A stretch of DNA of 64,000 nucleotides from Microbacterium sp. 10M-3C3 (GTDB lineage: Bacteria; Actinomycetota; Actinomycetes; Actinomycetales; Microbacteriaceae), in NCBI RefSeq assembly GCF_003931875.1, contig NZ_CP034245.1:186001-250000 (forward strand), read 5' to 3'. A model generated the notes under the pieces. The model was not told where the DNA came from. It ran no database searches and was given only the letters and a program-made list of their open reading frames with translations. Position numbers and translations under genes: made by a program. Every line of letters begins with the position of its first letter. Position 1 is the first letter of the stretch. Below are positions 31,543 to 39,921 of the stretch, piece after piece.

Positions 31543-33068
31543 CCGATTCCCGCGCCGCGGCGACCCCGCCGCATCCGAAGGACGCCTGGCCCGCCCTGTG
31601 GGCGCTCGTCATCGGCTTCTTCATGATCCTCGTCGACACGACGATCGTCTCGGTGGCCAACCCCGCGATCAAGGCCGCGCTCGACCCTGCCACGAACAAC
31701 CTCGACAACGTGGTGTGGGTGACGAGCGCGTATCTGCTGACGTACTCCGTGCCGCTGCTGATCACCGGGCGTCTCGGCGACCGGTTCGGGCCGAAGAACA
31801 TCTATCTCGTCGGTCTGGCGATCTTCACGGCCGCCTCGCTCGCGTGCGGCCTGTCGACCTCGCTCGGCATGCTCATCGCCGCGCGCGCGGTGCAGGGCCT
31901 GGGCGCAGCGATGATGACCCCGCAGACCATGGCCGTCATCACGCGCACGTTTCCGGCGGATCGCCGGGGGGCGGCGATGGGCCTGTGGGGCGCCACCGCG
32001 GGCGTTGCCACGCTCGTCGGTCCGCTCGCGGGCGGCCTGCTCGTCGACGGCTTCGGCTGGGAGTGGATCTTCTACATCAACGTGCCGGTCGGCATCGTCG
32101 CGTTCGTGCTCGCGTGGCGTCTCGTCCCGAAGCTGCCGACCAGCCCCCACCGCTTCGACATCCCGGGCGTCGTCCTGAGCGCGCTGGCGCTCTTCCTCAT
32201 CGTCTTCGGGCTGCAGGAGGGCGAGCACTTCGACTGGGCGCCGTGGGTGTGGGGCATGGTCGTCACGGGCGTCGTCGTGCTCGCGGTGTTCGTGTGGACG
32301 CAGCGACGCACGACGCGCGAGCCGCTCGTGCCGCTCGACCTGTTCCGCGAGCGCAACTTCTCGGTCGCGAACGTCGCGATCGCCGCCGTCGGGTTCACCG
32401 TCACGAGCATGGCCCTGCCGCAGATGTTCTACCTGCAGCTCGCGCGGGGCCTCACGCCGACCGAGTCGGCGCTGCTGCTCATCCCGCTCGCGATCCTCTC
32501 GGGCGTGCTCGCGCCGTTCGCCGGCCGGCTGCTCGACCGCACCGACCCGCGCGTGCTGCTCGTGCCCGGGCTGCTGCTGGTGGCCGGCTCGCTCGTCCTG
32601 TACTCCGCGCTCATCTTCGCGGATGCGGCGATCTGGGCCTTCCTCGTCCCCGCGGCGCTCATGGGCATCGGCAATGCCGGAATGTGGGGACCGCTGGCGA
32701 CGACCGCGACCCGCAATCTGCCGCCGCGTCAGGCCGGCGCGGGCGCGGGCATCTACAACACCACCCGTACGGTCGGATCGGTGATCGGCTCGGCATCGAT
32801 CGCCGCGTTCATGCAGGCGCGCCTCGAGGCGAACCTGCCGGGCGCGGGGGATGCGACCTCGGGCTTCGGCTCGGAGGGCCTGCCCGCACAGATCGTCGGC
32901 GGCTTCTCGACCGCGATGGGGCAGGCGCTGATCCTCCCGATCCTCGTGAGCCTCGTCGGCCTCGTCGCCGTGCTGTTCATGCGCCGACCTTCGGTGATCC
33001 CGCGCCGCGGCGACCGCGCGGCCGACGCCCCCGCCGCCGCATCCGCCCCCGCCGCCGCGGGGGAGTGA
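31539..33068 (+). CDS. MFS drug/proton antiporter, DHA2 (14-TM) family
   Basis: A 509-residue exporter with about 14 transmembrane helices. Helix 1 holds the DHA motif LVDTTIVSVANPAI. Motif A is GRLGDRFGPKN, motif C is GPLAGGLLVDGFGWEWIFYINVPVG, and ARAVQGLGAAMMTPQTMA is also typical of EmrB/QacA-type pumps. It should extrude lipophilic drugs or toxic metabolites using the proton gradient. The Ala-rich C-terminal tail is cytosolic. It is coupled to padR by an ATGA overlap. A strong palindrome just downstream separates it from the convergent purD. Confidence 0.92.
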   Translation: MTDSRAAATPPHPKDAWPALWALVIGFFMILVDTTIVSVANPAIKAALDPATNNLDNVVWVTSAYLLTYSVPLLITGRLGDRFGPKNIYLVGLAIFTAASLACGLSTSLGMLIAARAVQGLGAAMMTPQTMAVITRTFPADRRGAAMGLWGATAGVATLVGPLAGGLLVDGFGWEWIFYINVPVGIVAFVLAWRLVPKLPTSPHRFDIPGVVLSALALFLIVFGLQEGEHFDWAPWVWGMVVTGVVVLAVFVWTQRRTTREPLVPLDLFRERNFSVANVAIAAVGFTVTSMALPQMFYLQLARGLTPTESALLLIPLAILSGVLAPFAGRLLDRTDPRVLLVPGLLLVAGSLVLYSALIFADAAIWAFLVPAALMGIGNAGMWGPLATTATRNLPPRQAGAGAGIYNTTRTVGSVIGSASIAAFMQARLEANLPGAGDATSGFGSEGLPAQIVGGFSTAMGQALILPILVSLVGLVAVLFMRRPSVIPRRGDRAADAPAAASAPAAAGE

Positions 33069-33097
33069 GCTTCGGCCACGGCGCGTTCCACACAGGC

Positions 33098-33152
33098 GAA
33101 TCGGTCGGATGCAGCACGAATTCACGCGGATCGTGCTGCATCCGGCCGATTC
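33098..33152. terminator. Strong bidirectional hairpin (palindromic element, family E)
   Basis: Two 22-bp arms (33098-33119 and 33131-33152) match at 21 of 22 positions around an 11-base loop. The left arm begins GAATCGGTCGGATGC. Placed between the convergent MFS and purD genes it could end transcription from both sides. There is no T-run, so it is not a classic intrinsic terminator. Confidence 0.75.
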
Positions 33153-33178
33153 TCCCGTAGCGGGCGCGAGCGGGAGCG

Positions 33179-34450
33179 TCAGTGCTCGACGACGCGCGCG
33201 GCGATGTCGGTGCGGTGCTGCCCGCCCTCGAGGCGGATGCGGTCGATCGCGTCGTACGCGCGCTCGCGCGCCTCGCGGAACGTCGTGCCGAGCGCGACGA
33301 CATTGAGCACGCGGCCGCCCGTGGCGATCAGCCCGTCGTCGGTGCGAGCGGTCGCGGCGTGCGCGAGATGCACGCCGTCGACCTCGGCCGCCGCATCCAG
33401 GCCCTCGAGCGGCCGCCCCGTGACGGGCGCGTCGGGATAGCCCTCGCTCGCGAGCACGACCGTGACCGCGGTGACCTCCGCGAAGACCGGGCGCGGGCGC
33501 TCCTCGAGACGGCCGGATGCGGCGGCCAGCAGCAGCTCCGACAGGGGGTCGAGCAGGCGCGGCAGCACCACCTGTGTCTCGGGGTCGCCGAAGCGCGCGT
33601 TGAACTCGATGACCTTGATGCCGGCGTCGGTGAGGATGAGCCCCGCGTACAGGAGGCCGATGAAGGGCGTCCCCTCGGCATCGAGCTGCCGCACGACGGG
33701 CAGCGCGATGTCGCGCGTGACGGCGTCGACGAACGCGTCCTCGTCGCCGAAGCGCCCCGACAGCCACGGCAGCGGCGAGTAGGCGCCCATGCCGCCCGTG
33801 TTGGGGCCCTCGTCGCCGTCGCGCAGACGCTTGTAGTCCTGCGCAGGGCTCAGCGGCAGGACGGAGTCGCCGTCACTCAGGAAGAACAGCGACACCTCGG
33901 GCCCGGCGAGGAACTCCTCGACGAGCACGGGCGCGGCGGCGAGGAACGTCTCGGCATGGGCGAGCGCGGCCGCGCGGTCGTCCGTGACGATGACGCCCTT
34001 GCCGGCGGCGAGCCCATCGGCCTTCACGACGTGCGGGGCGCCGAACTCGGCGAGCGCCGCGGTCACCTCGGCCAGGTTGTGCGCGCGCACGGCGCGGCCG
34101 GTGGGCACGCCCGCTGCATCCATGACCCGCTTCGCGAAGGTCTTCGAGCCCTCCAGCTGCGCGGCCGCCTTGCCCGGACCGAACACGGGGATGCCCCGCG
34201 TTCGCAGCGCGTCGGCGACGCCGGCGACCAGCGGCGCCTCGGGGCCGATCACGACGAGCTGGATGCTCTCGCGGCCCGCGAACTCGACGACCGCAACGGG
34301 GTCGACCGGGTCGAGGTCGACGATGTGTGCGTCTTCGGCGATGCCGGCGTTGCCGGGGGCGGCGAAGATCGCGTGCTCGGCGTCTTCCGCCCGCAGCGCG
34401 AGGATGATGGCGTGCTCGCGAGCACCGGAACCGAGGACGAGGATGCGCAC
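33179..34450 (-). CDS. purD: Phosphoribosylamine-glycine ligase (GAR synthetase)
   Basis: A 423-residue ATP-grasp enzyme of purine synthesis that joins phosphoribosylamine and glycine. Visible are the N-terminal VLGSGAREHAI, PGNAGIAED, GPEAPLVAGVAD, the ATP-grasp lysine loop VVKADGLAAGKGVIV, the signature RFGDPETQVVLPRL and SEGYPDAPVTG. Length is normal. GTG 34450 follows TAGGCT (34457-34462) by 6 nt in a block TAGGCTGAGCGCGTG almost identical to the purM start, so the message is probably leaderless and co-ordinated with purM. Confidence 0.95.
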   Translation of the reverse strand: MRILVLGSGAREHAIILALRAEDAEHAIFAAPGNAGIAEDAHIVDLDPVDPVAVVEFAGRESIQLVVIGPEAPLVAGVADALRTRGIPVFGPGKAAAQLEGSKTFAKRVMDAAGVPTGRAVRAHNLAEVTAALAEFGAPHVVKADGLAAGKGVIVTDDRAAALAHAETFLAAAPVLVEEFLAGPEVSLFFLSDGDSVLPLSPAQDYKRLRDGDEGPNTGGMGAYSPLPWLSGRFGDEDAFVDAVTRDIALPVVRQLDAEGTPFIGLLYAGLILTDAGIKVIEFNARFGDPETQVVLPRLLDPLSELLLAAASGRLEERPRPVFAEVTAVTVVLASEGYPDAPVTGRPLEGLDAAAEVDGVHLAHAATARTDDGLIATGGRVLNVVALGTTFREARERAYDAIDRIRLEGGQHRTDIAARVVEH

Positions 34451-34541
34451 GCGCTCAGCCTACCGAGCGCCTCCGGCCCGGCCCGGGGCGCCCCGGGCGC
34501 AGACGGCGCGGGGGCCCCGGTCGGCTGCTGCCTCGCCGCGG

Positions 34542-34617
34542 GCGCAGAATTCAGGCTCTGCGGTCGTGTGGATGCTGCGGGGCGGGCCCCGGCGACGGCT
34601 GAGCCTGAATTCTGCGC
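34542..34617. repeat. Intergenic palindromic element, family C copy 2
   Basis: Perfect 17-bp arms GCGCAGAATTCAGGCTC (34542-34558) and GAGCCTGAATTCTGCGC (34601-34617) flank a 42-base loop containing inner GGGGC / GCCCC arms. It shares its outer arms with the copy at 18989-19063. It lies between the divergent purD and SCP-like genes, close to both promoters. Confidence 0.85.
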
Positions 34618-34643
34618 GGCTTCGGCGGCGTAGCGTGGGACGC

Positions 34644-35012
34644 ATGGTGCGCAGGATCGAGACGGGCGACGGCCGCGCGGCGCTCGCCGCCGTCGCCGCG
34701 GCTCAGGACTCGGGCGCCGCGCCGGCCCGCACCGCCCTCGCCACGGCCGTGCGCTACCTGCTGCAGCTGCTGAGCGAGAAGGCGCCCGGGCACACGGTCG
34801 AGGTGCGCGTGCCGCCGTTCGGCGCGGTGCAGGTCGTCGAAGGGCCGCGGCACACGCGCGGCACGCCGCCGAACGTCGTCGAGACCGACCCGCTCACGTG
34901 GGTCGCGCTGGCCACCGGCGCGGTGCACTGGGCGGATGCAGCGGCCGCGGGCCGCATCGCCGCATCGGGCACCCGGTCCGACCTCTCCGACCTGCTGCCC
35001 CTGCGCCCCTGA
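34644..35012 (+). CDS. Sterol carrier-like (SCP2-type) small protein
   Basis: A 122-residue protein of the bacterial SCP2-like family often annotated near pur genes in actinobacteria. It has PARTALATAVRYLLQLLSEKAPGHTVEVRVPPFGAVQ and ETDPLTWVALATGAVHWADA, with an Ala-rich helix at the C-terminus. The family is expected to form a small hydrophobic pocket; its role in these bacteria is not known. The ATG at 34644 follows a TAGCGT box (34631-34636) by 7 nt. The gene is divergent from purD. Confidence 0.75.
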   Translation: MVRRIETGDGRAALAAVAAAQDSGAAPARTALATAVRYLLQLLSEKAPGHTVEVRVPPFGAVQVVEGPRHTRGTPPNVVETDPLTWVALATGAVHWADAAAAGRIAASGTRSDLSDLLPLRP

Positions 35013-35147
35013 CCCGCACCGGCGGCGGTGGCGCTGGCCGGCGCCGCTGAGCTCGGACAGCCGCCCCGCCTCGGCCGCCGCCCCGCCCCGACCACAGCGG
35101 CCGAGACCGACGGCGCCGCGCCGCGGGCGGGGTGAGACAATGGAGGC

Positions 35148-35483
35148 GTGTCCGACCCCGACCGCACCCCCTCCGTCCGCGTGGACGTCGAGACCGTGCG
35201 CGTGCGGCGCGCGCCGAAGTACGGCGTGTTCCTCATCGCGGGTGCCGTCCTCGGGCTCATCGTGGCGGCGATCCTCACGACCGCCTTCCAGGGCACCGCA
35301 CAGCCCAGCCCCACGACCGGAACGGTCTACACGCCGCTGCAGGTGTTCGGGTTCGTGGCGCTCATCTGCGTGCCGATCGGGCTCGCGCTCGGCGGCGCTG
35401 TCGCGGTGATCCTCGACCTCACGGTCGGCCGCCGCACGCGCGATCTCCGCGCCGGCCACCAGTCGGTGCACGGCGCCGACTGA
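35148..35483 (+). CDS. Small membrane protein with two transmembrane helices
   Basis: A 111-residue protein with two clear membrane segments (YGVFLIAGAVLGLIVAAILTTAF and VFGFVALICVPIGLALGGAVAVIL), a charged N-terminus rich in Arg and Val, and a basic tail. I do not recognise a functional family; similar actinobacterial proteins are conserved near purF and purM. GTG 35148 lies 6 nt after a GACAAT -10 box (35136-35141), a leaderless start. The region between the SCP-like gene and this one (35013-35147) holds GC-rich sequence without other recognisable features. Confidence 0.7.
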   Translation: MSDPDRTPSVRVDVETVRVRRAPKYGVFLIAGAVLGLIVAAILTTAFQGTAQPSPTTGTVYTPLQVFGFVALICVPIGLALGGAVAVILDLTVGRRTRDLRAGHQSVHGAD

Positions 35484-35508
35484 GCGCCACGACGGCGCCG
35501 AGCGGGCG

Positions 35509-36120
35509 CTACGCCAGCTCGGCGATGATCGGATGGATGGCGGCGTCGAACGCGACGACGTCGCCGCGCAGGCCGTCGGTGACGGCCACCGTGAGCGAGC
35601 CGATCCACCACACGCCCCGCTGCGCGAGCGGCAGCACGTGCACGTTGAGCTCGAACGAGTGCGCGCGCCGCCCGACCTGCCGTTCGTGCTCGGCGATCGC
35701 GCTCGCGTACGCACGGTAGGAGACGCCGGGCTTGGCGGCCGTGTCGGCGCGGTACCGCTCGTGCGCGCGCTGCGCGTATGCGCACGCGTCGGCGGCGTGG
35801 GGGGCGATCTCGCGCCGCAGCTCGACCGCCGACTCGGGGAGCGCGACGAGCGTGTCGAAGCCGTCGACGAGGTCGAGCGGCTCGGGAGAGGGATGCGCCT
35901 GCGGCTCGACGGTCATGGCCCAATACGCCAGCCACTGCCGCTCCAGGAGCGCCTGCTCGGCCTCCGACCGCTCGGGTGCCGAGCGCGGCGGAAGACCGCG
36001 GAGCGTGGGCAGCTCGTCGGGGGAGCGCACGCCGATCGCGTGCCGCAGGAAGAGCGCGACGAGCACCGGCTGACCCGCGTCTTCGCGGATCACCCATTCC
36101 GGACCGCTGCCGCCCTGCAT
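35509..36120 (-). CDS. Conserved hypothetical protein next to purM
   Basis: A 203-residue soluble protein without a family I recognise. It begins with GPEWVIREDAGQPVLVALFLRHAIGV, has a central Arg/Glu-rich helix region, and ends with a beta-rich part (HSFELNVHVLPLAQRGVWWIGSLTVAV). No metal or cofactor motif is visible. ATG 36120 is preceded by a TACAAT box (36127-36132) at 6 nt, so the much longer upstream frame is not used. It is divergent from purM with a gap of about 130 nt that contains both leaderless promoters. Confidence 0.7.
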   Translation of the reverse strand: MQGGSGPEWVIREDAGQPVLVALFLRHAIGVRSPDELPTLRGLPPRSAPERSEAEQALLERQWLAYWAMTVEPQAHPSPEPLDLVDGFDTLVALPESAVELRREIAPHAADACAYAQRAHERYRADTAAKPGVSYRAYASAIAEHERQVGRRAHSFELNVHVLPLAQRGVWWIGSLTVAVTDGLRGDVVAFDAAIHPIIAELA

Positions 36121-36253
36121 GCCGCCATTGTAGGAGTGCGCGCGCCCGCCCGGTCCGCCCCCTTGCGCCGGGCCGAAGCGCTTGTCCCGCGGCGCCTCCC
36201 GCGGCCTCCGACCCGGACGCCGCGCGTGCTCCCGCCGCCGGTAGGCTGAGCGG

Positions 36254-37369
36254 GTGGCGTCCCCCAACCCCTACAGTGCTGCCGGCGTCGACACCGCAGC
36301 GGGCGACCTCGCCGTCGAACTCATGAAGTCGGCGGTGCGCCGCACCCACGGACCGGAGGTGCTCGGCGGGGTCGGCGGATTCGCCGGCATGTTCGACGCG
36401 AGCGCCCTGCTGTCGTACACGAAGCCGCTGCTGGCGACGAGCACCGACGGCGTCGGCACGAAGGTCGCGATCGCGCAGGCGCTCGACAAGCACGACACGA
36501 TCGGGCAGGACCTGGTCGGCATGGTCGTCGACGACATCGTCGTGGTGGGCGCCAAGCCGCTGTTCATGACCGACTACATCGCGTGCGGCAAGGTGCATCC
36601 CGAGCGCATCGCGGCGATCGTCTCGGGCATCGCGGCCGGATGCGCCGCCACGGGCACCGCCCTCGTCGGCGGCGAGACGGCGGAGCACCCGGGGCTCCTC
36701 GGCCCGGCCGACTACGACGTCGCGGGCGCCGCGACCGGCGTGGTCGAGGCCGACGCCGTGCTCGGCGCCGACCGCGTGCGCGACGGCGACGTCGTGCTCG
36801 CCCTGGCTTCGAGCGGGCTGCACTCCAACGGCTTCTCGCTCGTGCGTCACATCGTGGCGCGCCGCGGCATCGGCTACGGCGACCACGCCGCCGACTTCGG
36901 CACGACATGGGGCGAGGCCCTGCTCGAGCCGACGCGCCTGTACACGTCGCCGCTCCTGCGCCTCATCGACGCCGTCCCCGGCGTGCACGCCCTCAGCCAC
37001 GTCACGGGAGGCGGCATCGCCGCCAACCTCGCGCGCGTGCTGCCGCGCGGCATGTGGACCGAGATCGATCGCTCGACGTGGTCGCCCGCGCCGGTGTTCC
37101 GTGTGCTGGCCGACCTCGGCGACCTCGACCTCGCCGACACCGAGGGCACGTGGAACCTCGGCATCGGCTTCCTCGCCGTCGTCTCGGCGGATGCGGCGGA
37201 CGCCGCCGTCGCGGCCCTCGAGGCCGACGGCATCCCTACGTGGCAGGTGGGCGTCGTACGCGACGCCGGCCGTCCGGAGGGCGAGTGGGAGCAGGGCGCG
37301 AAGGGCGTCGACGGCGGCGCGGTGCGCCTCGTCGGAGAGTACGCGACCTCGCAGAGCGGAGCGAAGTAA
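36254..37369 (+). CDS. purM: Phosphoribosylformylglycinamidine cyclo-ligase (AIR synthetase)
   Basis: A 371-residue enzyme that closes the imidazole ring (FGAM to AIR). Visible are YSAAGVDTAAGD, the signature GGVGGFAGMFD, LLATSTDGVGTKV, VDDIVVVGAKPLFMTDYIACGK, ALVGGETAEHPGL and LASSGLHSNGFSLVR. GTG 36254 lies 6 nt after TAGGCT (36242-36247) in the block TAGGCTGAGCGGGTG, shared with purD. purF follows after 6 nt, so the two form an operon with the dipeptidase gene. Confidence 0.95.
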   Translation: MASPNPYSAAGVDTAAGDLAVELMKSAVRRTHGPEVLGGVGGFAGMFDASALLSYTKPLLATSTDGVGTKVAIAQALDKHDTIGQDLVGMVVDDIVVVGAKPLFMTDYIACGKVHPERIAAIVSGIAAGCAATGTALVGGETAEHPGLLGPADYDVAGAATGVVEADAVLGADRVRDGDVVLALASSGLHSNGFSLVRHIVARRGIGYGDHAADFGTTWGEALLEPTRLYTSPLLRLIDAVPGVHALSHVTGGGIAANLARVLPRGMWTEIDRSTWSPAPVFRVLADLGDLDLADTEGTWNLGIGFLAVVSADAADAAVAALEADGIPTWQVGVVRDAGRPEGEWEQGAKGVDGGAVRLVGEYATSQSGAK

Positions 37370-37375
37370 CACCCC

Positions 37376-38842
37376 ATGTGCGGCATCGTCGGGATGGCCG
37401 GTCGCGGCCCGGTCAACCAGGAGATCTACGACGCCCTCCTCCTCCTCCAGCATCGCGGCCAGGACTCCACCGGCATCGCGACGGCCGAGGCGAACGGCGT
37501 CTTCCACATCAACAAGCAGCGCGGCATGGTGCGCGAGGCGTTCCGCACGCGCGACATGCGCTCGCTGCTCGGCGAGATCGGGCTCGGGCACGTCCGGTAC
37601 GCCACGCGCGGCACCGCCTCGAGCGAGGAGGAGGCGCAGCCCTTCTACGTCAACGCGCCGTACGGCATCGTGCTGGTACACAACGGCAACCTGACGAACA
37701 CGCGCGAGCTCACCGACGACCTGTTCCATAAAGACCGCCGCCACTTGAACACGAGCTCCGACACCGAGCTGCTCGTGAACATCCTCGGCTCCGAGCTGCA
37801 GTCCGAGATCTCCGGGCCCGACCTCGACCCCGACCAGGTGTTCCGCGCGGTCTCGCGCGTGCACGAGCGCGTCGAGGGCTCGTACGCGGCGATCGCGCTC
37901 ATCGCGGGCTACGGGCTGCTGGCGTTCCGCGACCCCTTCGGCATCCGCCCGCTGATCCTCGGCACGCGCGCGGCCGACCCGGCCGTCGGCGGCTACGAGT
38001 GGGTCGTGGCATCGGAGTCGCTCGTGCTGGAGAACGCGGGCTTCGAGGTGGTCCGCGACATCCTGCCCGGCGAGGCGGTCTTCATCGGCCTCGACGGCAC
38101 GCTCCACACGCGCCAGTGCGCGACCGACCCCGTGCTGAAGCCGTGCTCCTTCGAGTACGTGTACCTCGCGCGGCCCGACTCCGTCATGAACGGGATCTCG
38201 GTCTACGAGGCGCGCCTGCGCATGGGCGAGCGCCTCGCCGACACGATCGCGAAGTACACGCCTCCCGGATCCATCGACGTCGTCATGCCCATCCCCGACT
38301 CGGCACGACCCGCGGCGATGCAGGTCGCCCGCAAGCTCGGCCTGGAGTACCGGGAGGGCTTCTACAAGAACCGCTACGTCGGCCGCACGTTCATCATGCC
38401 CGGGCAGGCGGTGCGCAAGAAGAGCGTCCGCCAGAAGCTCAACGCGATGTCGACGGAGTTCAAGGGCAAGAACGTGCTCCTCATCGACGACTCGATCGTG
38501 CGCGGCACCACGAGCAAGCAGATCATCCAGATGGCGCGCGACGCCGGCGCCGCGTCGGTGACGTTCGCGTCGGCCGCGCCGCCGGTGCGCTTTCCGCACG
38601 TGTATGGCATCAACATGCCCTCCCGGCACGAGCTCGTCGCGCACGGCCGCACGATCCCCGAGATCGCGGCAGAGCTGGGCTGCGACTACCTCGTGTACCA
38701 GGAGGTCGAAGACCTGCGCGCCGCGATCATCGAGGGGTCCGACCTCGACGACCTCGACATGAGCTGCTTCGACGGACGCTACGTCACGGGCACCGTCACG
38801 GAGGAGTACCTCGCGTGGGTGGAGGGCAGCCAGCAGTCGTGA
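37376..38842 (+). CDS. purF: Amidophosphoribosyltransferase (glutamine PRPP amidotransferase)
   Basis: A 488-residue first committed enzyme of purine synthesis. The protein begins MCGIVG, so the catalytic cysteine becomes residue 1 after loss of Met with no propeptide. The glutaminase domain (LLLLQHRGQDSTGIAT, GLGHVRYATRG, LVHNGNLTN) is followed by the phosphoribosyltransferase domain with the PRPP loop VLLIDDSIVRGTTS and the preceding PDSARPAA. Feedback inhibition by purine nucleotides is usual for the family. It lies 6 nt after purM and overlaps the next gene by 4 bp. Confidence 0.96.
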   Translation: MCGIVGMAGRGPVNQEIYDALLLLQHRGQDSTGIATAEANGVFHINKQRGMVREAFRTRDMRSLLGEIGLGHVRYATRGTASSEEEAQPFYVNAPYGIVLVHNGNLTNTRELTDDLFHKDRRHLNTSSDTELLVNILGSELQSEISGPDLDPDQVFRAVSRVHERVEGSYAAIALIAGYGLLAFRDPFGIRPLILGTRAADPAVGGYEWVVASESLVLENAGFEVVRDILPGEAVFIGLDGTLHTRQCATDPVLKPCSFEYVYLARPDSVMNGISVYEARLRMGERLADTIAKYTPPGSIDVVMPIPDSARPAAMQVARKLGLEYREGFYKNRYVGRTFIMPGQAVRKKSVRQKLNAMSTEFKGKNVLLIDDSIVRGTTSKQIIQMARDAGAASVTFASAAPPVRFPHVYGINMPSRHELVAHGRTIPEIAAELGCDYLVYQEVEDLRAAIIEGSDLDDLDMSCFDGRYVTGTVTEEYLAWVEGSQQS

Positions 38843-39807
38843 CCGTCGCGGGCGGCGGGCGGATGCTGTGGGACCAGCACACGTGCGTCGCGCTGCGGCC
38901 CGACGCCGATGTGTCCGAACTCCGCCGATATGCCGGCGCGGCTGGCGCGTTCGTGTCGCTGAACGCCGGATACGCGCCGCATCCGTTCGCGGTGACGAGC
39001 GCGCTGCTCGACGCCTTCCGCCGTCAGGTCGAGGAGACCCCCGGGCTCGAGCTCGCCGACACGCTCGCTGAGGTCGACGCGATCCGGGCGGGCGGGGCGA
39101 TCGCGGTCGCCTTCGACCTCGAGGACTGCCGCCCGCTCGACGGCGACCTCGGCAACGTCGCCGTGCTGTACGGCAAGGGCGTGCGCACCCTCGCGCCGAC
39201 GTACAACCACGCCAACGCGGCCGGATGCGGCTGCCTCGACGTCGACGACAGCGGGCTCACCGCGTGGGGCCGGCGCCTGGTCGCCGAGATGAACGCGGTC
39301 GGGATGGTGCCCGACGGCTCGCACGGCAGCGCGCAGACCGGACTGGATCTGTGCCGCGTGTCGACGACGCCCGTCGTCTACTCGCACTCGTGCATGAGGG
39401 CCGTGTGGGAGCATCCGCGCAACATCACCGACGACCAGGCGCGTGCGTGCGCCGACAGCGGCGGGGTGGTCGGGATCACGGGCGTCGGCATCTTCCTCGG
39501 GCCGAACACCCCGACGCTCGAGGCGATGACGCGCCACCTCGAGCACGCCGTCGAACTCGTCGGCATCGATCATGTCGGGGTGAGCTCGGACTTCTCCTTC
39601 GACTGGCGCGAGTTCCGCGACGAGATCGCGGCGAACACCGACCTCTACGACGACAGCTACACCCGCTGGGGTCCGATGGAGTGGATGCCGCCCGAGACGC
39701 TCGTCGGGCTCGGCGCGCACCTGGCGTCCCGCGGCTGGGCCGGCGAGGACATCGACGCGGTGCTCGGCGGCAACTTCCGTCGCGTCGCTGCGCAGACGTG
39801 GGGCTGA
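38839..39807 (+). CDS. Renal/membrane dipeptidase-like protein (peptidase M19 family)
   Basis: A 322-residue TIM-barrel protein of the M19 dipeptidase family. It retains a Glu in VAFDLEDCRPL, the His in VYSHSCMRAVWEHPRNITDDQ and the Asp in IDHVGVSSDFSFDW. At the N-terminus the usual HxD zinc pair appears as DQHTC, so one ligand Asp is replaced by Cys. It may hydrolyse dipeptides, formyl-amino acids or D-amino-acid compounds, or have lost classical activity. The GTG overlaps the purF stop (GTGA). An ATG at 38863 is an alternative start, but coupling supports the first. Confidence 0.8.
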   Translation: MTVAGGGRMLWDQHTCVALRPDADVSELRRYAGAAGAFVSLNAGYAPHPFAVTSALLDAFRRQVEETPGLELADTLAEVDAIRAGGAIAVAFDLEDCRPLDGDLGNVAVLYGKGVRTLAPTYNHANAAGCGCLDVDDSGLTAWGRRLVAEMNAVGMVPDGSHGSAQTGLDLCRVSTTPVVYSHSCMRAVWEHPRNITDDQARACADSGGVVGITGVGIFLGPNTPTLEAMTRHLEHAVELVGIDHVGVSSDFSFDWREFRDEIAANTDLYDDSYTRWGPMEWMPPETLVGLGAHLASRGWAGEDIDAVLGGNFRRVAAQTWG

Positions 39808-39878
39808 CCGGGAGAGCGTTCCCGTGGGGTTCACCTCGCGCTCGCCGCGCGTTCGCGCGGCAGGAGTTGGCTGGGGCG

Positions 39879-39900
39879 CGCGGCGTCGACCGACGCCGCG
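39879..39900. other. Hairpin upstream of the alkaline phosphatase ribosome-binding site
   Basis: CGCGGCGTCG (39879-39888) and CGACGCCGCG (39891-39900) form a perfect 10-bp stem with a 2-base spacer. It ends about 8 nt before AAGGAAC, the ribosome-binding site of the phosphatase. In RNA it could modulate translation or transcription elongation; as DNA it could be an operator. Confidence 0.45.
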
Positions 39901-39921
39901 TCGAACAGAAGGAACCCCTCC

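Noticed and set aside
38839..39807. Frameshift or pseudogene status of the dipeptidase-like gene
   Set aside because: The frame is intact over the full family length and most metal-site residues are kept. A single ligand change does not show inactivation.
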